DNA from: Sulfurimonas sp. hsl 1-7
Lineage (GTDB): Bacteria > Campylobacterota > Campylobacteria > Campylobacterales > Sulfurimonadaceae
Direction: 5' to 3'
DNA length: 64,000 nucleotides
Assembly (NCBI RefSeq): GCF_030577135.1
Contig: NZ_JAUIRR010000002.1
Location: 450,157-514,156, forward strand
Below the pieces are notes generated by a model, which saw only the letters and a program-made list of their open reading frames with translations, was not told where the DNA came from and did not search any database. Below, one piece after another: positions 56,418 through 64,000 of the stretch. Position numbers and translations under genes: made by a program. Within the stretch, counting starts at the first letter, position 1, and each line of letters starts with the position of its first letter.

Positions 56418-57779
56418 CTACGAAGAAGATGAAAGTTTATTTGTAAGTTCATCTATTTTTACTTTAAAATCTTCATCTTTTTCTATTAAGTCGTTGATCT
56501 TTTTGATCGTATGTGAAATAGCTGTGTGATCCTTCATACCGAAGTATTGAGCAAGTTGAGGCATCGTACTTTGCGTAAGTTCACGACAGATATAGATACT
56601 GATACGTCTAGCGTATACGATGTTTTTACTACGCCCCTTGCTGCGGATCTCACTCGGTTTGATGTTAAGATCTTTAGCAACAACGTTTGTAATCGTATCC
56701 ATAGTAAGGTTTTGACGATTCTCTTTAACCTGATCTTTGAGGACGTTTTTAGTAAACTCAATGTCGATATCAACATGCATCAGTTGTGAATAGGCATGGA
56801 GTTTTGAGAGGATACCCTCGATCTCACGCACATTACTCTCGATCACGGTTGCAATATAGTTAATGATCTCATCTGAGAGTTTTACTTTATTGATTTCACA
56901 TTTTTTCTTGATGATCGCTATTTTCGTCTCTAGTTCAGGCGGTTGAATATCTGCAACTAGCCCCCACTCAAATCTACTTTGTAGACGTGCTTCTAGACCA
57001 CCTATCTTTTTAGGGTGTTTATCAGCTGTAAGGATGATCTGTTTCCCTGTTCCTTTAAGTGCTTCAAATGTGTGGAAGAACTCCTCTTGGATTCCCTCTT
57101 TGTTTGAGAGAAACTGAATATCATCAATCAAAAGAACATCACACTTACGGTACTTCTCTTGAAATCTGTCCATAGTTTTGTTTTTCACATGTCTGATGAA
57201 GTCATTTAAAAACTGTTCAACCGTAGCGTAGATAACAACTTTCCCCGTATTTTGAAAAACATTTCCGGCTGCTTGCATAAGGTGTGTTTTTCCAAGTCCA
57301 ACGCCACCGTAAATAAATACCGGATTGTACACCCTTCCAGGATTTTCACTTACACTTTTAATAGCTGCATAGGCAAACTGATTAGATCCGCCGACCATAA
57401 AGTTGTCAAACGAGTAAGAGGGGTTAAGTAGTGAACTTGTTTTAGTTACCTCTTTTGCCGTTGTTTTTGTCTTTGTTGTCGTTTTAGCAGACTTGAGCGT
57501 AATGCTTACCGTAACTTTATTTCCGGTTTTAATTTCAAAGAGATGGGCCAACTTATCAGTATATTTATTTTTGATCCAATTTACTACAAGTGCATTTTGT
57601 GCATAATACACCGCCAGATCACTTGAAGATTTCTTCAGATCATAATCCAGATGTCTAATATATCTGTTATATTCTAGTTCAGTTATCTCATTTTTGAGCT
57701 CTTCTAAGACCTCTTGACCAATATTCACATTTAACTCGCTTTTTTCTATATAGATGTGAATAGTATCTTTTTGATCCAT
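56418..57779 (-). CDS. dnaA: Chromosomal replication initiator DnaA
   Basis: A 453-residue initiator: N-terminal helicase-contact domain (1-85), a Thr/Lys-rich linker (TTKTKTTAKEVTKTS), the AAA+ core with Walker A GGVGLGKTHL and Walker B VLLIDDIQFLS, and the C-terminal DNA-binding domain with the signature KDHTAISHTIKKI. It opens oriC and begins replication. It is divergent from ruvC. Box-like sequences also occur inside its first codons (57721-57729 and 57755-57763). Confidence 0.96.
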   Translation of the reverse strand: MDQKDTIHIYIEKSELNVNIGQEVLEELKNEITELEYNRYIRHLDYDLKKSSSDLAVYYAQNALVVNWIKNKYTDKLAHLFEIKTGNKVTVSITLKSAKTTTKTKTTAKEVTKTSSLLNPSYSFDNFMVGGSNQFAYAAIKSVSENPGRVYNPVFIYGGVGLGKTHLMQAAGNVFQNTGKVVIYATVEQFLNDFIRHVKNKTMDRFQEKYRKCDVLLIDDIQFLSNKEGIQEEFFHTFEALKGTGKQIILTADKHPKKIGGLEARLQSRFEWGLVADIQPPELETKIAIIKKKCEINKVKLSDEIINYIATVIESNVREIEGILSKLHAYSQLMHVDIDIEFTKNVLKDQVKENRQNLTMDTITNVVAKDLNIKPSEIRSKGRSKNIVYARRISIYICRELTQSTMPQLAQYFGMKDHTAISHTIKKINDLIEKDEDFKVKIDELTNKLSSSS

Positions 57780-57847
57780 AAAATAGGGTTAAATTGATGT
57801 GAATAAGTAAAAAAGTTCTATGTGATTATTAGGGTATAATTCATTTT
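57780..57847. promoter_or_regulatory. dnaA-ruvC divergent gap with DnaA boxes and ruvC -10
   Basis: It contains TTATTCACA (57798-57806, minus), a near-consensus DnaA box, and a weaker ATAATCACA (57821-57829, minus). TATAAT at 57835-57840 is the likely ruvC -10. Its spacing puts the transcript start at or just before the ruvC ATG, so the message would be leaderless or nearly so. DnaA autoregulation is plausible. Confidence 0.6.
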
Positions 57848-58339
57848 ATGAACAAAATAAATATACTTGGCATAGATCCCGGGACAAGAAACATGGGATA
57901 TGCGATAATTTCACTTGAAAATCATAAAATATCTTTAGTTGAAGCGGGACTTATTAAGATGAAAGCTGAAGATCTGCAGTTTCAGATCCCGCAGATGGTT
58001 GAAGGGGTTGAACAGCTCTTTGCAAAATATACGATCGATGAAGTTGCGATGGAGGATATCTTTTACGCACATAATCCCTCAACTACGATCAAACTTGCAC
58101 AGTTCCGCGGCGCTATCATGTTAAAGCTGCTTCAAGAGTTTGGACAGTTTCACGAGTATACTGCATTGCAGGTGAAAAAAGCGCTTACCGGTAAAGGGAA
58201 GGCTTCTAAGGAACAAGTATCTTTTATGGTGAAACGTCTTTTAGGGATAAAAAAAGAGATCAAACCGCTCGATATCTCAGATGCAATGGCAGTAGCTATA
58301 ACACATTCACAGAGGGTGCGATTTAATAAGGAGAGATGA
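57848..58339 (+). CDS. ruvC: Crossover junction endodeoxyribonuclease RuvC
   Basis: A 163-residue RNase-H-fold nuclease with the four acidic residues in place: Asp in [12 protein letters not shown], Glu in [11 protein letters not shown], and the two Asp of [13 protein letters not shown]. It cuts Holliday junctions after RuvAB migration. A TATAAT box ends only seven bases before its ATG and no ribosome-binding site is evident. Its 3' end overlaps the permease gene by four bases. Confidence 0.94.
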   Translation: MNKINILGIDPGTRNMGYAIISLENHKISLVEAGLIKMKAEDLQFQIPQMVEGVEQLFAKYTIDEVAMEDIFYAHNPSTTIKLAQFRGAIMLKLLQEFGQFHEYTALQVKKALTGKGKASKEQVSFMVKRLLGIKKEIKPLDISDAMAVAITHSQRVRFNKER

Positions 58340-59631
58340 TGAGGAGTATTGGTGTACTCGGTGCTATATCAATCGGAATCGGCGGGATGGTCGGCGGCGG
58401 TATTTTTGCCGTTTTAGGCGAAGCGGTTTCTTTAGCGCACAGTGCAACAATGTTGGCCTTTTTATTTGCGGGGATAGTTGCACTGCTTACAGCGTATTCC
58501 TATGCAAAACTTTCAGTTTATTTTCAAAGCGAAGGGGGGACTGTAAGTTTTATAGATAACTCCTTTGGTCATAACCTGCTCTCTGGCTCAACTAACTTGA
58601 TGTTATGGTTCTCTTACCTGATCACTATCTCACTCTATGCCGTTGCTTTTGGATCGTACGGGGAAACTTTTTTTTCACACCATAGTGAATATCTGCGACA
58701 TATCCTTATAAGCACTGCGATTATCCTTCCAGCCCTTATCAATCTTGTGAGCGGATCTTTTGTTAGCAAGTCTGAGACTATGATTGTCGGAATCAAGATA
58801 GCGTTGTTAGTGCTTATCATCATAAGCGGAATCCCTTACATTGAAACTTCACGACTAGATATTACGCCAGAGATCACTTCAAGTGCAAACCTTATGGAGA
58901 TCGCTGTATCAGGGATGATTATATTTGTGGCGTATGAAGGGTTTGAGTTGATCGCTAACGCTGCAAAGGAGATCAAAGATCCAAAGAAAAATTTGCCGCG
59001 GGCTTTTTACAGTTCGGTATTGTTAGTGATAGTGTTATATGTTTTAATAGCCATAATCAGTGTAGGGACTGTCCCTGAAGCCAAGTTATTGGAAGCTAAA
59101 GACTATGCGCTTGCCATTGCTGCAAAACCGGCTCTTGGGCATGTCGGTTTTACCCTAGTTGCTATCGCTGCACTCTTAGCAACTTTCTCTGCCATCAATG
59201 CAACAATCTACGGTAATGCTCGTTTGAGTTACATTGTTGCGATGGATGGCGAACTACCGAACTTCTTTACAAAAGAGAAAAACGAGATCCCTTTTATGGG
59301 TGTTATAGCGATACTGGGTTTGAGTTTGTTTTTGGCAAATACGATCGATTTGGGTGAAATAGCAATCATAGGAAGTGCAAGCTTTTTATTGATATTTTTC
59401 ATAGTAAATCTGAGTGCTTACAGGGTAAGGGATAAGATAGGTGCTAATAGGTACATTTTACTGGGCTCTATCATCTTTACCTTCTTAGCGCTTTGTGTAC
59501 TGCTGTTTCACACGTATGAGTCTGATGTGCGTTCATTTGTAATTTTTGTGATCTTTATTCTGACCTCAATAGTGTTTGAATATTTTTACGGAAAGTTTGT
59601 AAGGGGTCATATTTTTCATCGAAAATATTAA
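58336..59631 (+). CDS. APC-family amino acid permease
   Basis: A 431-residue, about 12-helix transporter with the APC opening [20 protein letters not shown], the [20 protein letters not shown]-type motif ([20 protein letters not shown]), and [10 protein letters not shown]. Substrate specificity is unknown. Its ATG overlaps the ruvC stop, so it is coupled to ruvC. The C terminus ends in basic residues. Confidence 0.88.
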   Translation: MMRSIGVLGAISIGIGGMVGGGIFAVLGEAVSLAHSATMLAFLFAGIVALLTAYSYAKLSVYFQSEGGTVSFIDNSFGHNLLSGSTNLMLWFSYLITISLYAVAFGSYGETFFSHHSEYLRHILISTAIILPALINLVSGSFVSKSETMIVGIKIALLVLIIISGIPYIETSRLDITPEITSSANLMEIAVSGMIIFVAYEGFELIANAAKEIKDPKKNLPRAFYSSVLLVIVLYVLIAIISVGTVPEAKLLEAKDYALAIAAKPALGHVGFTLVAIAALLATFSAINATIYGNARLSYIVAMDGELPNFFTKEKNEIPFMGVIAILGLSLFLANTIDLGEIAIIGSASFLLIFFIVNLSAYRVRDKIGANRYILLGSIIFTFLALCVLLFHTYESDVRSFVIFVIFILTSIVFEYFYGKFVRGHIFHRKY

Positions 59632-59662
59632 AATTTTGATATCATTTCAAAAAAGGATTACT

Positions 59663-59977
59663 ATGTCAAAATTTGAAAATGTAACAATCGTAAAAGAGGC
59701 AAATATATATGATGGAGGAAAAGTATCAAGCAGAACTGTTGAGTTTGCTGACGGTACTAGAAAAACTCTTGGTATTATGCTTCCAGGTGAATATACTTTC
59801 AATACTGCAGAAGCAGAGATTATGGAAATGATGAGCGGTGAATTAGAAGTTAAACTTCCAGGTGAAGATTGGAAAACATTAAACACACCGGAAACTTTCA
59901 ATGTTCCAGCAAATTCAGCATTTGATCTTAAGATCAAAACTGTAACAGACTACTGCTGCTCTTATATCGCAGAGTAA
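59663..59977 (+). CDS. ppnP: Pyrimidine/purine nucleoside phosphorylase PpnP (DUF1255)
   Basis: The ATG at 59663 has AAAGGA six bases upstream; a longer frame start is not supported. The 104-residue cupin-type protein has the YDGGKVSSRTVEFADGTRKT then LGIMLPGEYTFN pattern, the GELEVKLPGEDWK strand and VPANSAFDLKIK. PpnP splits many nucleosides with phosphate. It abuts the converging trxC stop. Confidence 0.9.
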   Translation: MSKFENVTIVKEANIYDGGKVSSRTVEFADGTRKTLGIMLPGEYTFNTAEAEIMEMMSGELEVKLPGEDWKTLNTPETFNVPANSAFDLKIKTVTDYCCSYIAE

Positions 59978-60403
59978 TTAATCCGTATATTTACTTATCA
60001 GTTGCATTAAACTCTCTTTTGGGAGTGCACCTGATACCCTCTCTTTTTCTACACCGTTTTTAAATACTATGAGTGTCGGAATACTTCTGATTCCAAATCT
60101 AGCTCCCAGATTTTGTTCATTTTCTGTATTTACTTTTGCAAATACCGCTTTAAGAGGAAAATGCTCAGCAGCTGCGCTGAAGTTTGGAGCCATCATTTTA
60201 CACGGTCCGCACCATGGAGCCCAGAAGTCTACTATTATCGGAAGTTCACTGTTTACGATCAGCTCATCAAAGTTTGTAGTGCTTAGATCGACAGGTTTTG
60301 TATCTAAGAGAGAGTTTTTACATCTCCCGCAATTTGCTTTTTTATAAGAATCTTTCTTTGGAACATTGTTCACACTTAAACAGTGAGGACATACTACTTT
60401 CAT
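59978..60403 (-). CDS. trxC: Thioredoxin 2 (zinc-binding N terminus)
   Basis: A 141-residue TrxC. Two CxxC pairs (CPHC at residues 5-8 and CGRC near 25-28) make the N-terminal zinc ribbon, and the thioredoxin domain has the active site FWAPWCGPCKMMAPNF and the cis-Pro loop IRSIPTLIVF. It is the last gene of a nrdA-led unit, so it may reduce the reductase's C-terminal cysteines. Confidence 0.93.
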   Translation of the reverse strand: MKVVCPHCLSVNNVPKKDSYKKANCGRCKNSLLDTKPVDLSTTNFDELIVNSELPIIVDFWAPWCGPCKMMAPNFSAAAEHFPLKAVFAKVNTENEQNLGARFGIRSIPTLIVFKNGVEKERVSGALPKESLMQLISKYTD

Positions 60404-60414
60404 AATATTCTCCT

Positions 60415-60798
60415 TTAGCTTTTAAATGATTCTATACTTTCAGCTATTCCATAGTCTGGATATTTTTTAGGATCTAATATAGCTTGTGCTAAGTAGTTGT
60501 TATCGTGATTAATAATAAGAGGTGCCAAAAAGTTGATCGTTGATTTTTCAAGCGGTTTTTGAATAATCAAGATGTTATAAACACTAACAGTAGAGTTTTC
60601 ATTTATATCTAACAGCGCTTTTACATCTGTAGGAACATCAAAGGCATACTCTCTAAGGAGGTTTGGTTTCACAAGTGTAAAAGAGAGATTTTCATCATTA
60701 ACATCTACCATTGTTGAAAACAACTCGTCTATCTCTTTTATCTCTACGTTACGTATATTGTCGAAACCGTATAAAGTACCTGTGACTTGATAACTCAT
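60415..60798 (-). CDS. fliW: Flagellar assembly factor FliW
   Basis: A 127-residue FliW protein (LYGFDNIRNVEIKEIDELF then LVKPNLLREYAFDVP and VYNILIIQKPLEKSTINFLA). It binds flagellin and, in relatives, antagonises the translational regulator CsrA, tying flagellin synthesis to assembly. It lies in a nrdA - hypothetical - fliW - trxC unit, far from the hook operon, which is typical of scattered epsilonproteobacterial flagellar genes. Confidence 0.9.
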   Translation of the reverse strand: MSYQVTGTLYGFDNIRNVEIKEIDELFSTMVDVNDENLSFTLVKPNLLREYAFDVPTDVKALLDINENSTVSVYNILIIQKPLEKSTINFLAPLIINHDNNYLAQAILDPKKYPDYGIAESIESFKS

Positions 60799-60807
60799 TT
60801 GTATCCT

Positions 60808-61173
60808 TTAAAATTGTCCCTCTTGATATTTGAGAGTATTGGAAATTAAATAGAGAGATGAACTCTTTATAGTTGAAATATTATAGCACTCTCCAATACC
60901 AAAAGCAAATTTATTTTCTTCGTATATGATGCTTATGCCATCTTCCATATCTATAAAGTTTAACTGATTATCTTCTACAAGATTTGCAGCTTCCACTTCA
61001 CTAAACAGTAGCTCAATAGTGATCCAGTCAAACGCTCTAGCTTTATCTTGTGTAGCTAGAACTACTTTGATCTCAAAAGGGTTTATTACGTCTACTGAAC
61101 GTAACTCTGCACCTTTAAAGTTATCAAATCTTGAAAGAAATTCTGTGAGTCCTGTTTGTGTTAGCGGTTTCAT
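60808..61173 (-). CDS. Unknown protein between nrdA and fliW
   Basis: A 121-residue soluble protein of alpha/beta pattern (LTEFLSRFDNFKGAELRSVD, LLFSEVEAANLVEDNQLNFI) with no signal, membrane segment or named domain. It starts one base after nrdA and ends nine bases before fliW, so translation is coupled. It may act with either neighbour; no function can be assigned. Confidence 0.6.
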   Translation of the reverse strand: MKPLTQTGLTEFLSRFDNFKGAELRSVDVINPFEIKVVLATQDKARAFDWITIELLFSEVEAANLVEDNQLNFIDMEDGISIIYEENKFAFGIGECYNISTIKSSSLYLISNTLKYQEGQF

Positions 61174-61174
61174 T

Positions 61175-63541
61175 TTATTGACACCCTACACATTCCATAG
61201 AACGGTCTTCAACATCGTTTTTCACCTCAGGCGATTGACTTCTTAGGTAGTAAGTTGATTTTAGACCTAACTTCCATGCTAACATATAGATTTCGTTTAG
61301 GTATTTACCGCTTGCTTTATCTAGAGTGATAAAGATATTCAGCGATTGCCCTTGATCGATCCATTTTTGTCTGATCGCTGCAGCTTTAATTAAAACTGTT
61401 TGATTCAGATCGTATGCCGGTGTATAGTATGCCCAAGTCTCAGGTGAGAGTTTTGGTACAACAACAGGGATAAGTCCACTTAAGTTCTCTTCAAACCATT
61501 TACGTTTAAATACAGGCTCAATAGCTTGAGTAGTACCTGTAAGAATAGAGATCGAACTTGTTGGTGCTACAGCCATAAGGTAACCGTTTCTCATCCCTTG
61601 TGCTTTTACTTTAGTACGAAGCTCATCCCACTCATATGCAGATGCAAATAAGCCACCGCGGTCAACTAGGTTAAGTACTTCAGCGTTTGCATGATCTTGA
61701 GGGAAAATACCTTGGCTCCATTTACTTCCTTCAAACTCAGGATATGAACCTTTTTCAACTGCAAGATCAGATGAAGCAGAGATAGCGTTATAACAAACAG
61801 CTTCCATAACTTCATCAACCTTGTCAAAGTGTTGTTGGCTTCCCCACTCAATTCCGGCTTCTGCTAACATTTGTGCTTCACCCATAACACCAAGACCGAT
61901 TGAACGGCTTCTCATGTTAGTACGTTTTACTTTTTCAACAGGATAGAAGTTAAGATCAATAACGTTATCAAGCGCACGGATAGCAATCGGTACTATACGA
62001 TCAATATCCTCTTTTGTATGGATACGTGAAAGGTTGATCGATGCCAAGTTACAAACAGCTGTTGCACCGTCGACTTTTTCTTTCTCAACTACAAAGATCT
62101 CTTTGCCGTTTAAAGTATCTAGAGCAGTTACTTTTTTAGCAGGTTTTTCTATACCGCTGTCAACTTTGATGATCTCTTCCTCTTCATAACTCTCATAAGA
62201 ACCGTCTTCGTAAATAAACTTGATCTTATAGTGGTTTGGTTGAGTATTTTGAAAGATCTCCGTACAAAGGTTTGAACTTCTGATAATTCCGTAATGATTA
62301 TTTGGATTAGCACGGTTAGCATTATCTTTAAAACAAAGGAAAGGTGATCCAGTTTCAAAATAAGATGTAAGGATTTTCTTCCATAGATCTTTTGCTTTTA
62401 CTTTCTCTTTGATGATACTCTCATCACGCTCTAGTTCCATATAACGTTTTTCAAACGCTTCACCGTAAAGTTCTGTTAAATCTCTTGTATCGTATGGATC
62501 AAAGAGTGTCCAGATAGCATCTTCCTGAACTCTTTTCATGAAAAGATCGTTTAACCAAAGTGCAGGGAAAAGATCGTGTGCACGACGACGCTCTTCACCA
62601 GAGTTTTTCTTTAGGTCTAAGAAGTCGCCTATATCTATGTGCCATGGTTCAAGGTAAACTGCAATAGCTCCCTTTCTAGTACCAAGCTGATCAACTGCAA
62701 TAGCAATATCGTTTGTTATCTTTAAAAACGGAACCGTTCCCCCTGCCGCATTTTTGTGTCCATCTATAAATGAACCCATTGAACGAACCTGAGTCCAGTC
62801 CCAACCGATACCGCCACCAAATTTAGAAAGCATTGCCATCTCTTGGTAAGCATCGAAGATACCCTCGATATTATCCGGAGTTGATCCGATGTAACCCGAG
62901 CTTAACTGGTGTCTTGTTGTTCTTGCATTTGAAAGTGTAGGTGTAGCCATCATCACTTCAAATTTTGAAATCATGTCGTAAAACTTGATAGCCCACTCTT
63001 GGCGATTCTCTTCACGTTGTGCTAAGAACATTGCAATAGCCATAAACATATGTTGAGGAAGTTCAATCGGACTAGAGCTTCTATCTTTGATCAGGTATCT
63101 GTCATAAAGAGTTTTTACACCAAGATAGTTAAACTGTAGATCGCGCTCAGGTTTAATATGTTTCTCAAGCTCTTCAAGATCGTACATATCTCTTAAACCT
63201 AAAAGGATACGCCCCTCTTTCTCACCACGCTCAAAATATTTTTCTAGTGAACAGTATCCTGTAAAACCATTTACTTCATGATATAAGTTATAAAGAAAAA
63301 GTCTTGCTGCAACGAATGTCCAGTTTGGAGCATCGATATCGATCTTGTCAACAGCAGTTTTAATAAGTGTCTCTTGGATCTCTTTGGAAGTAACTCCATC
63401 ACGGAAATGGAGTTGTGCATCAACTTCAAGCTCACTTTGGCTAACGCCTGCTAATCCTTTAACGGCTGCCGAAGTATATTTTTGTATTTTTGTTACATCT
63501 AATGGTTCTGTTCTACCATTTCTTTTTATAACTGTTATCAT
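61175..63541 (-). CDS. nrdA: Ribonucleoside-diphosphate reductase alpha subunit, class Ia
   Basis: A 788-residue NrdA. The N-terminal ATP cone (1-90) begins MITVIKRNGRTEPLDVTKIQ. The core shows GGGIGWDWTQVRSMG, TRKGAIAVYLEPWH, SPFLCFKDNANRANPN (radical-site Cys) and SSNLCTEIFQNT (second redox Cys). The C terminus is MECVGCQ, with the shuttle cysteines. The expected first redox cysteine, in an SSC motif like E. coli FSSC (C225), reads LSSGYIG: it is Gly216, coded GGT. The gene has a 16-bp-stem inverted repeat 26 bases upstream and is followed by the unknown protein, fliW and trxC. Confidence 0.95.
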   Translation of the reverse strand: MITVIKRNGRTEPLDVTKIQKYTSAAVKGLAGVSQSELEVDAQLHFRDGVTSKEIQETLIKTAVDKIDIDAPNWTFVAARLFLYNLYHEVNGFTGYCSLEKYFERGEKEGRILLGLRDMYDLEELEKHIKPERDLQFNYLGVKTLYDRYLIKDRSSSPIELPQHMFMAIAMFLAQREENRQEWAIKFYDMISKFEVMMATPTLSNARTTRHQLSSGYIGSTPDNIEGIFDAYQEMAMLSKFGGGIGWDWTQVRSMGSFIDGHKNAAGGTVPFLKITNDIAIAVDQLGTRKGAIAVYLEPWHIDIGDFLDLKKNSGEERRRAHDLFPALWLNDLFMKRVQEDAIWTLFDPYDTRDLTELYGEAFEKRYMELERDESIIKEKVKAKDLWKKILTSYFETGSPFLCFKDNANRANPNNHYGIIRSSNLCTEIFQNTQPNHYKIKFIYEDGSYESYEEEEIIKVDSGIEKPAKKVTALDTLNGKEIFVVEKEKVDGATAVCNLASINLSRIHTKEDIDRIVPIAIRALDNVIDLNFYPVEKVKRTNMRSRSIGLGVMGEAQMLAEAGIEWGSQQHFDKVDEVMEAVCYNAISASSDLAVEKGSYPEFEGSKWSQGIFPQDHANAEVLNLVDRGGLFASAYEWDELRTKVKAQGMRNGYLMAVAPTSSISILTGTTQAIEPVFKRKWFEENLSGLIPVVVPKLSPETWAYYTPAYDLNQTVLIKAAAIRQKWIDQGQSLNIFITLDKASGKYLNEIYMLAWKLGLKSTYYLRSQSPEVKNDVEDRSMECVGCQ

Positions 63542-63873
63542 GAAACTGTCCTACTTTTGATTGTGATTTTTTCGTAAATAATCAAAAAATTATTTACGAA
63601 AAAACTACTTTAAATAAAGTTGATTTTATCCACTGTAAACTTTAAAATAAATGAATTTTTGACTAAATTTAGACATATAATTTGAGGTAATACTTCAGAT
63701 TATGTGTAACTTCTTTTTGATAAAAATTAGTGATTATTTTTTGTGTAATTGTAGCTGTGATATTGATAGTATTTTTAGGAAAGTTGTTATTGTGATTACC
63801 TAAAGCGTTATTATTATAGTTTTGCGGGCTAAAGATTTTCAGAGAAAATCTTTGCTCCTGCAAACTATACGCT
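63542..63873. other. 332-base intergenic stretch between nrdA and purB
   Basis: No credible gene is seen; a 90-codon minus-strand frame here overlaps purB out of phase and is rejected. The stretch holds the nrdA-proximal inverted repeat (63567-63604), a second palindrome ACTTTA-AA-TAAAGT (63607-63620) and the long hairpin at the purB end (63800-63877). The middle is AT-rich and probably carries the nrdA promoter. Confidence 0.6.
63567..63604. promoter_or_regulatory. Large inverted repeat upstream of nrdA
   Basis: Perfect 16-base arms TTTTTTCGTAAATAAT (63567-63582) and ATTATTTACGAAAAAA (63589-63604) surround a six-base loop and end 25 bases before the nrdA ATG. Between repeat and start is AGGA (ribosome site). 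A hairpin in the leader or a DNA-binding site for a reductase regulator are both possible; it does not match the NrdR box. Confidence 0.65.
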
Positions 63874-63877
63874 TTAG
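63800..63877 (-). terminator. Long imperfect hairpin at the end of purB
   Basis: Outer arms CTAAAGCG (63800-63807)/CGCTTTAG (63870-63877), middle TATAGTTTTGCGGG/CCTGCAAACTATA with a small bulge, and inner AAAGATTTTC/GAAAATCTTT (63831-63853) around AGA build one 78-base hairpin. The purB stop (63874-63876) lies in the outer arm. It is probably the purB terminator, unusually long. Confidence 0.6.
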
Positions 63878-64000
63878 CCAAATACTCTTTTAAAGATAGC
63901 ATCAACATTTTTAGTGTAGTAATCGTAGTTAAAACACTCACGGATTTGTTCTTCGCTTAGTTTGCTTCTAAGTTCATCATCCGCTAAAAGATGGTTAAGG
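63874..64000 (-). CDS. purB: Adenylosuccinate lyase, C-terminal end (5' part outside window)
   Basis: The minus strand from the right edge to the stop at 63874-63876 encodes 41 residues, ending LSEEQIRECFNYDYYTKNVD then AIFKRVFG. The ending with Tyr-Tyr-x-x-x-Val-Asp-x-Ile-Phe-x-Arg-Val-Phe is typical of PurB, which splits adenylosuccinate and SAICAR in purine synthesis. Only the C-terminal tail is present, so the call rests on that motif. Adjacent nrdA in the same direction fits nucleotide metabolism. Confidence 0.75.
   Translation of the reverse strand, partial: LNHLLADDELRSKLSEEQIRECFNYDYYTKNVDAIFKRVFG

Noticed and set aside
63669-63941. 90-codon minus-strand frame near the right edge
   Set aside because: It overlaps the purB C-terminal frame out of phase and low-complexity intergenic sequence; the purB reading has clear family signature.

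Overview
The window is AT-rich, densely packed bacterial chromosome that looks like a Campylobacterota (epsilonproteobacterial) genome, most probably Sulfurimonas or a close relative. The evidence is a split PAS/chemoreceptor pair, a flagellar run fliK-flgD-flgE with two hook-type genes and candidate sigma-54 promoters, FliW, ThyX instead of ThyA, class Ia ribonucleotide reductase, a DUF1104-type secreted protein, and the origin block ruvC/dnaA-dnaN...gyrB-queF. The genus is an inference. I saw no prophage, insertion sequence, integron or CRISPR array.

Layout. 1-5.1 kb: end of a DUF481 outer-membrane protein, an MFS transporter, a PAS + MCP(CZB) energy-taxis-like pair, and a B12-type radical SAM protein. 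5.1-12 kb: a sirtuin, then a small redox island (FmdE-like protein, hemerythrin, a Crp/Fnr regulator with a perfect FNR-type box, a diheme lipoprotein and a PhoX-like lipoprotein). 12-22.9 kb: lipoproteins, tRNA-Ser(GGA), a Met/Gly-rich secreted protein, a DUF1538-DUF1538-PII fusion membrane protein, YajQ, an SdhAB-like pair without an anchor gene, and a purT-hydroxyacid dehydrogenase-YqaA operon. 22.9-28.6 kb: the hook operon. 28.6-40 kb: dnaG, an MnmA-like PP-loop enzyme, a Cu/Zn-type efflux permease beside a cyclic-nucleotide-domain-only protein, rpsU, a PfpI protein and a secreted Ntn hydrolase with a beta-barrel protein. 38-45 kb: a long minus-strand run with nrdB, a nitrilase, pcm, an HPt-REC-HDOD protein, thyX, phnA and dGTPase, i.e. 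several DNA-precursor genes together. 45-50 kb: typA, a CCA-adding-type enzyme, queF and a degenerate GGDEF/EAL protein.

50.9-58.3 kb is the replication-origin region. gyrB, dnaN and dnaA all point left and ruvC points right. DnaA-box-like sequences lie on both sides of dnaA. An lpxR-type gene and a DUF3943 gene separate dnaN from gyrB. 58.3-64 kb holds an amino acid permease, ppnP and a nrdA-hypothetical-fliW-trxC operon, and the C-terminal end of purB at the right edge.

The observations I rank highest are: a glycine in NrdA at the position of a redox-active cysteine, one base from a Cys codon; two GG-N10-GC sigma-54 promoters in the hook cluster; the FNR-type box between hemerythrin and a cysteine-poor Crp/Fnr regulator; an SdhB with a four-cysteine third cluster motif and no anchor gene; large inverted repeats upstream of both nrdA and nrdB and at the purB stop; and outer-membrane genes between dnaN and gyrB. 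I did not find a convincing wholly new multi-gene system. The hemerythrin/FmdE/Crp-Fnr/diheme-lipoprotein island and the CNBD-only/Cys-rich permease pair come nearest.
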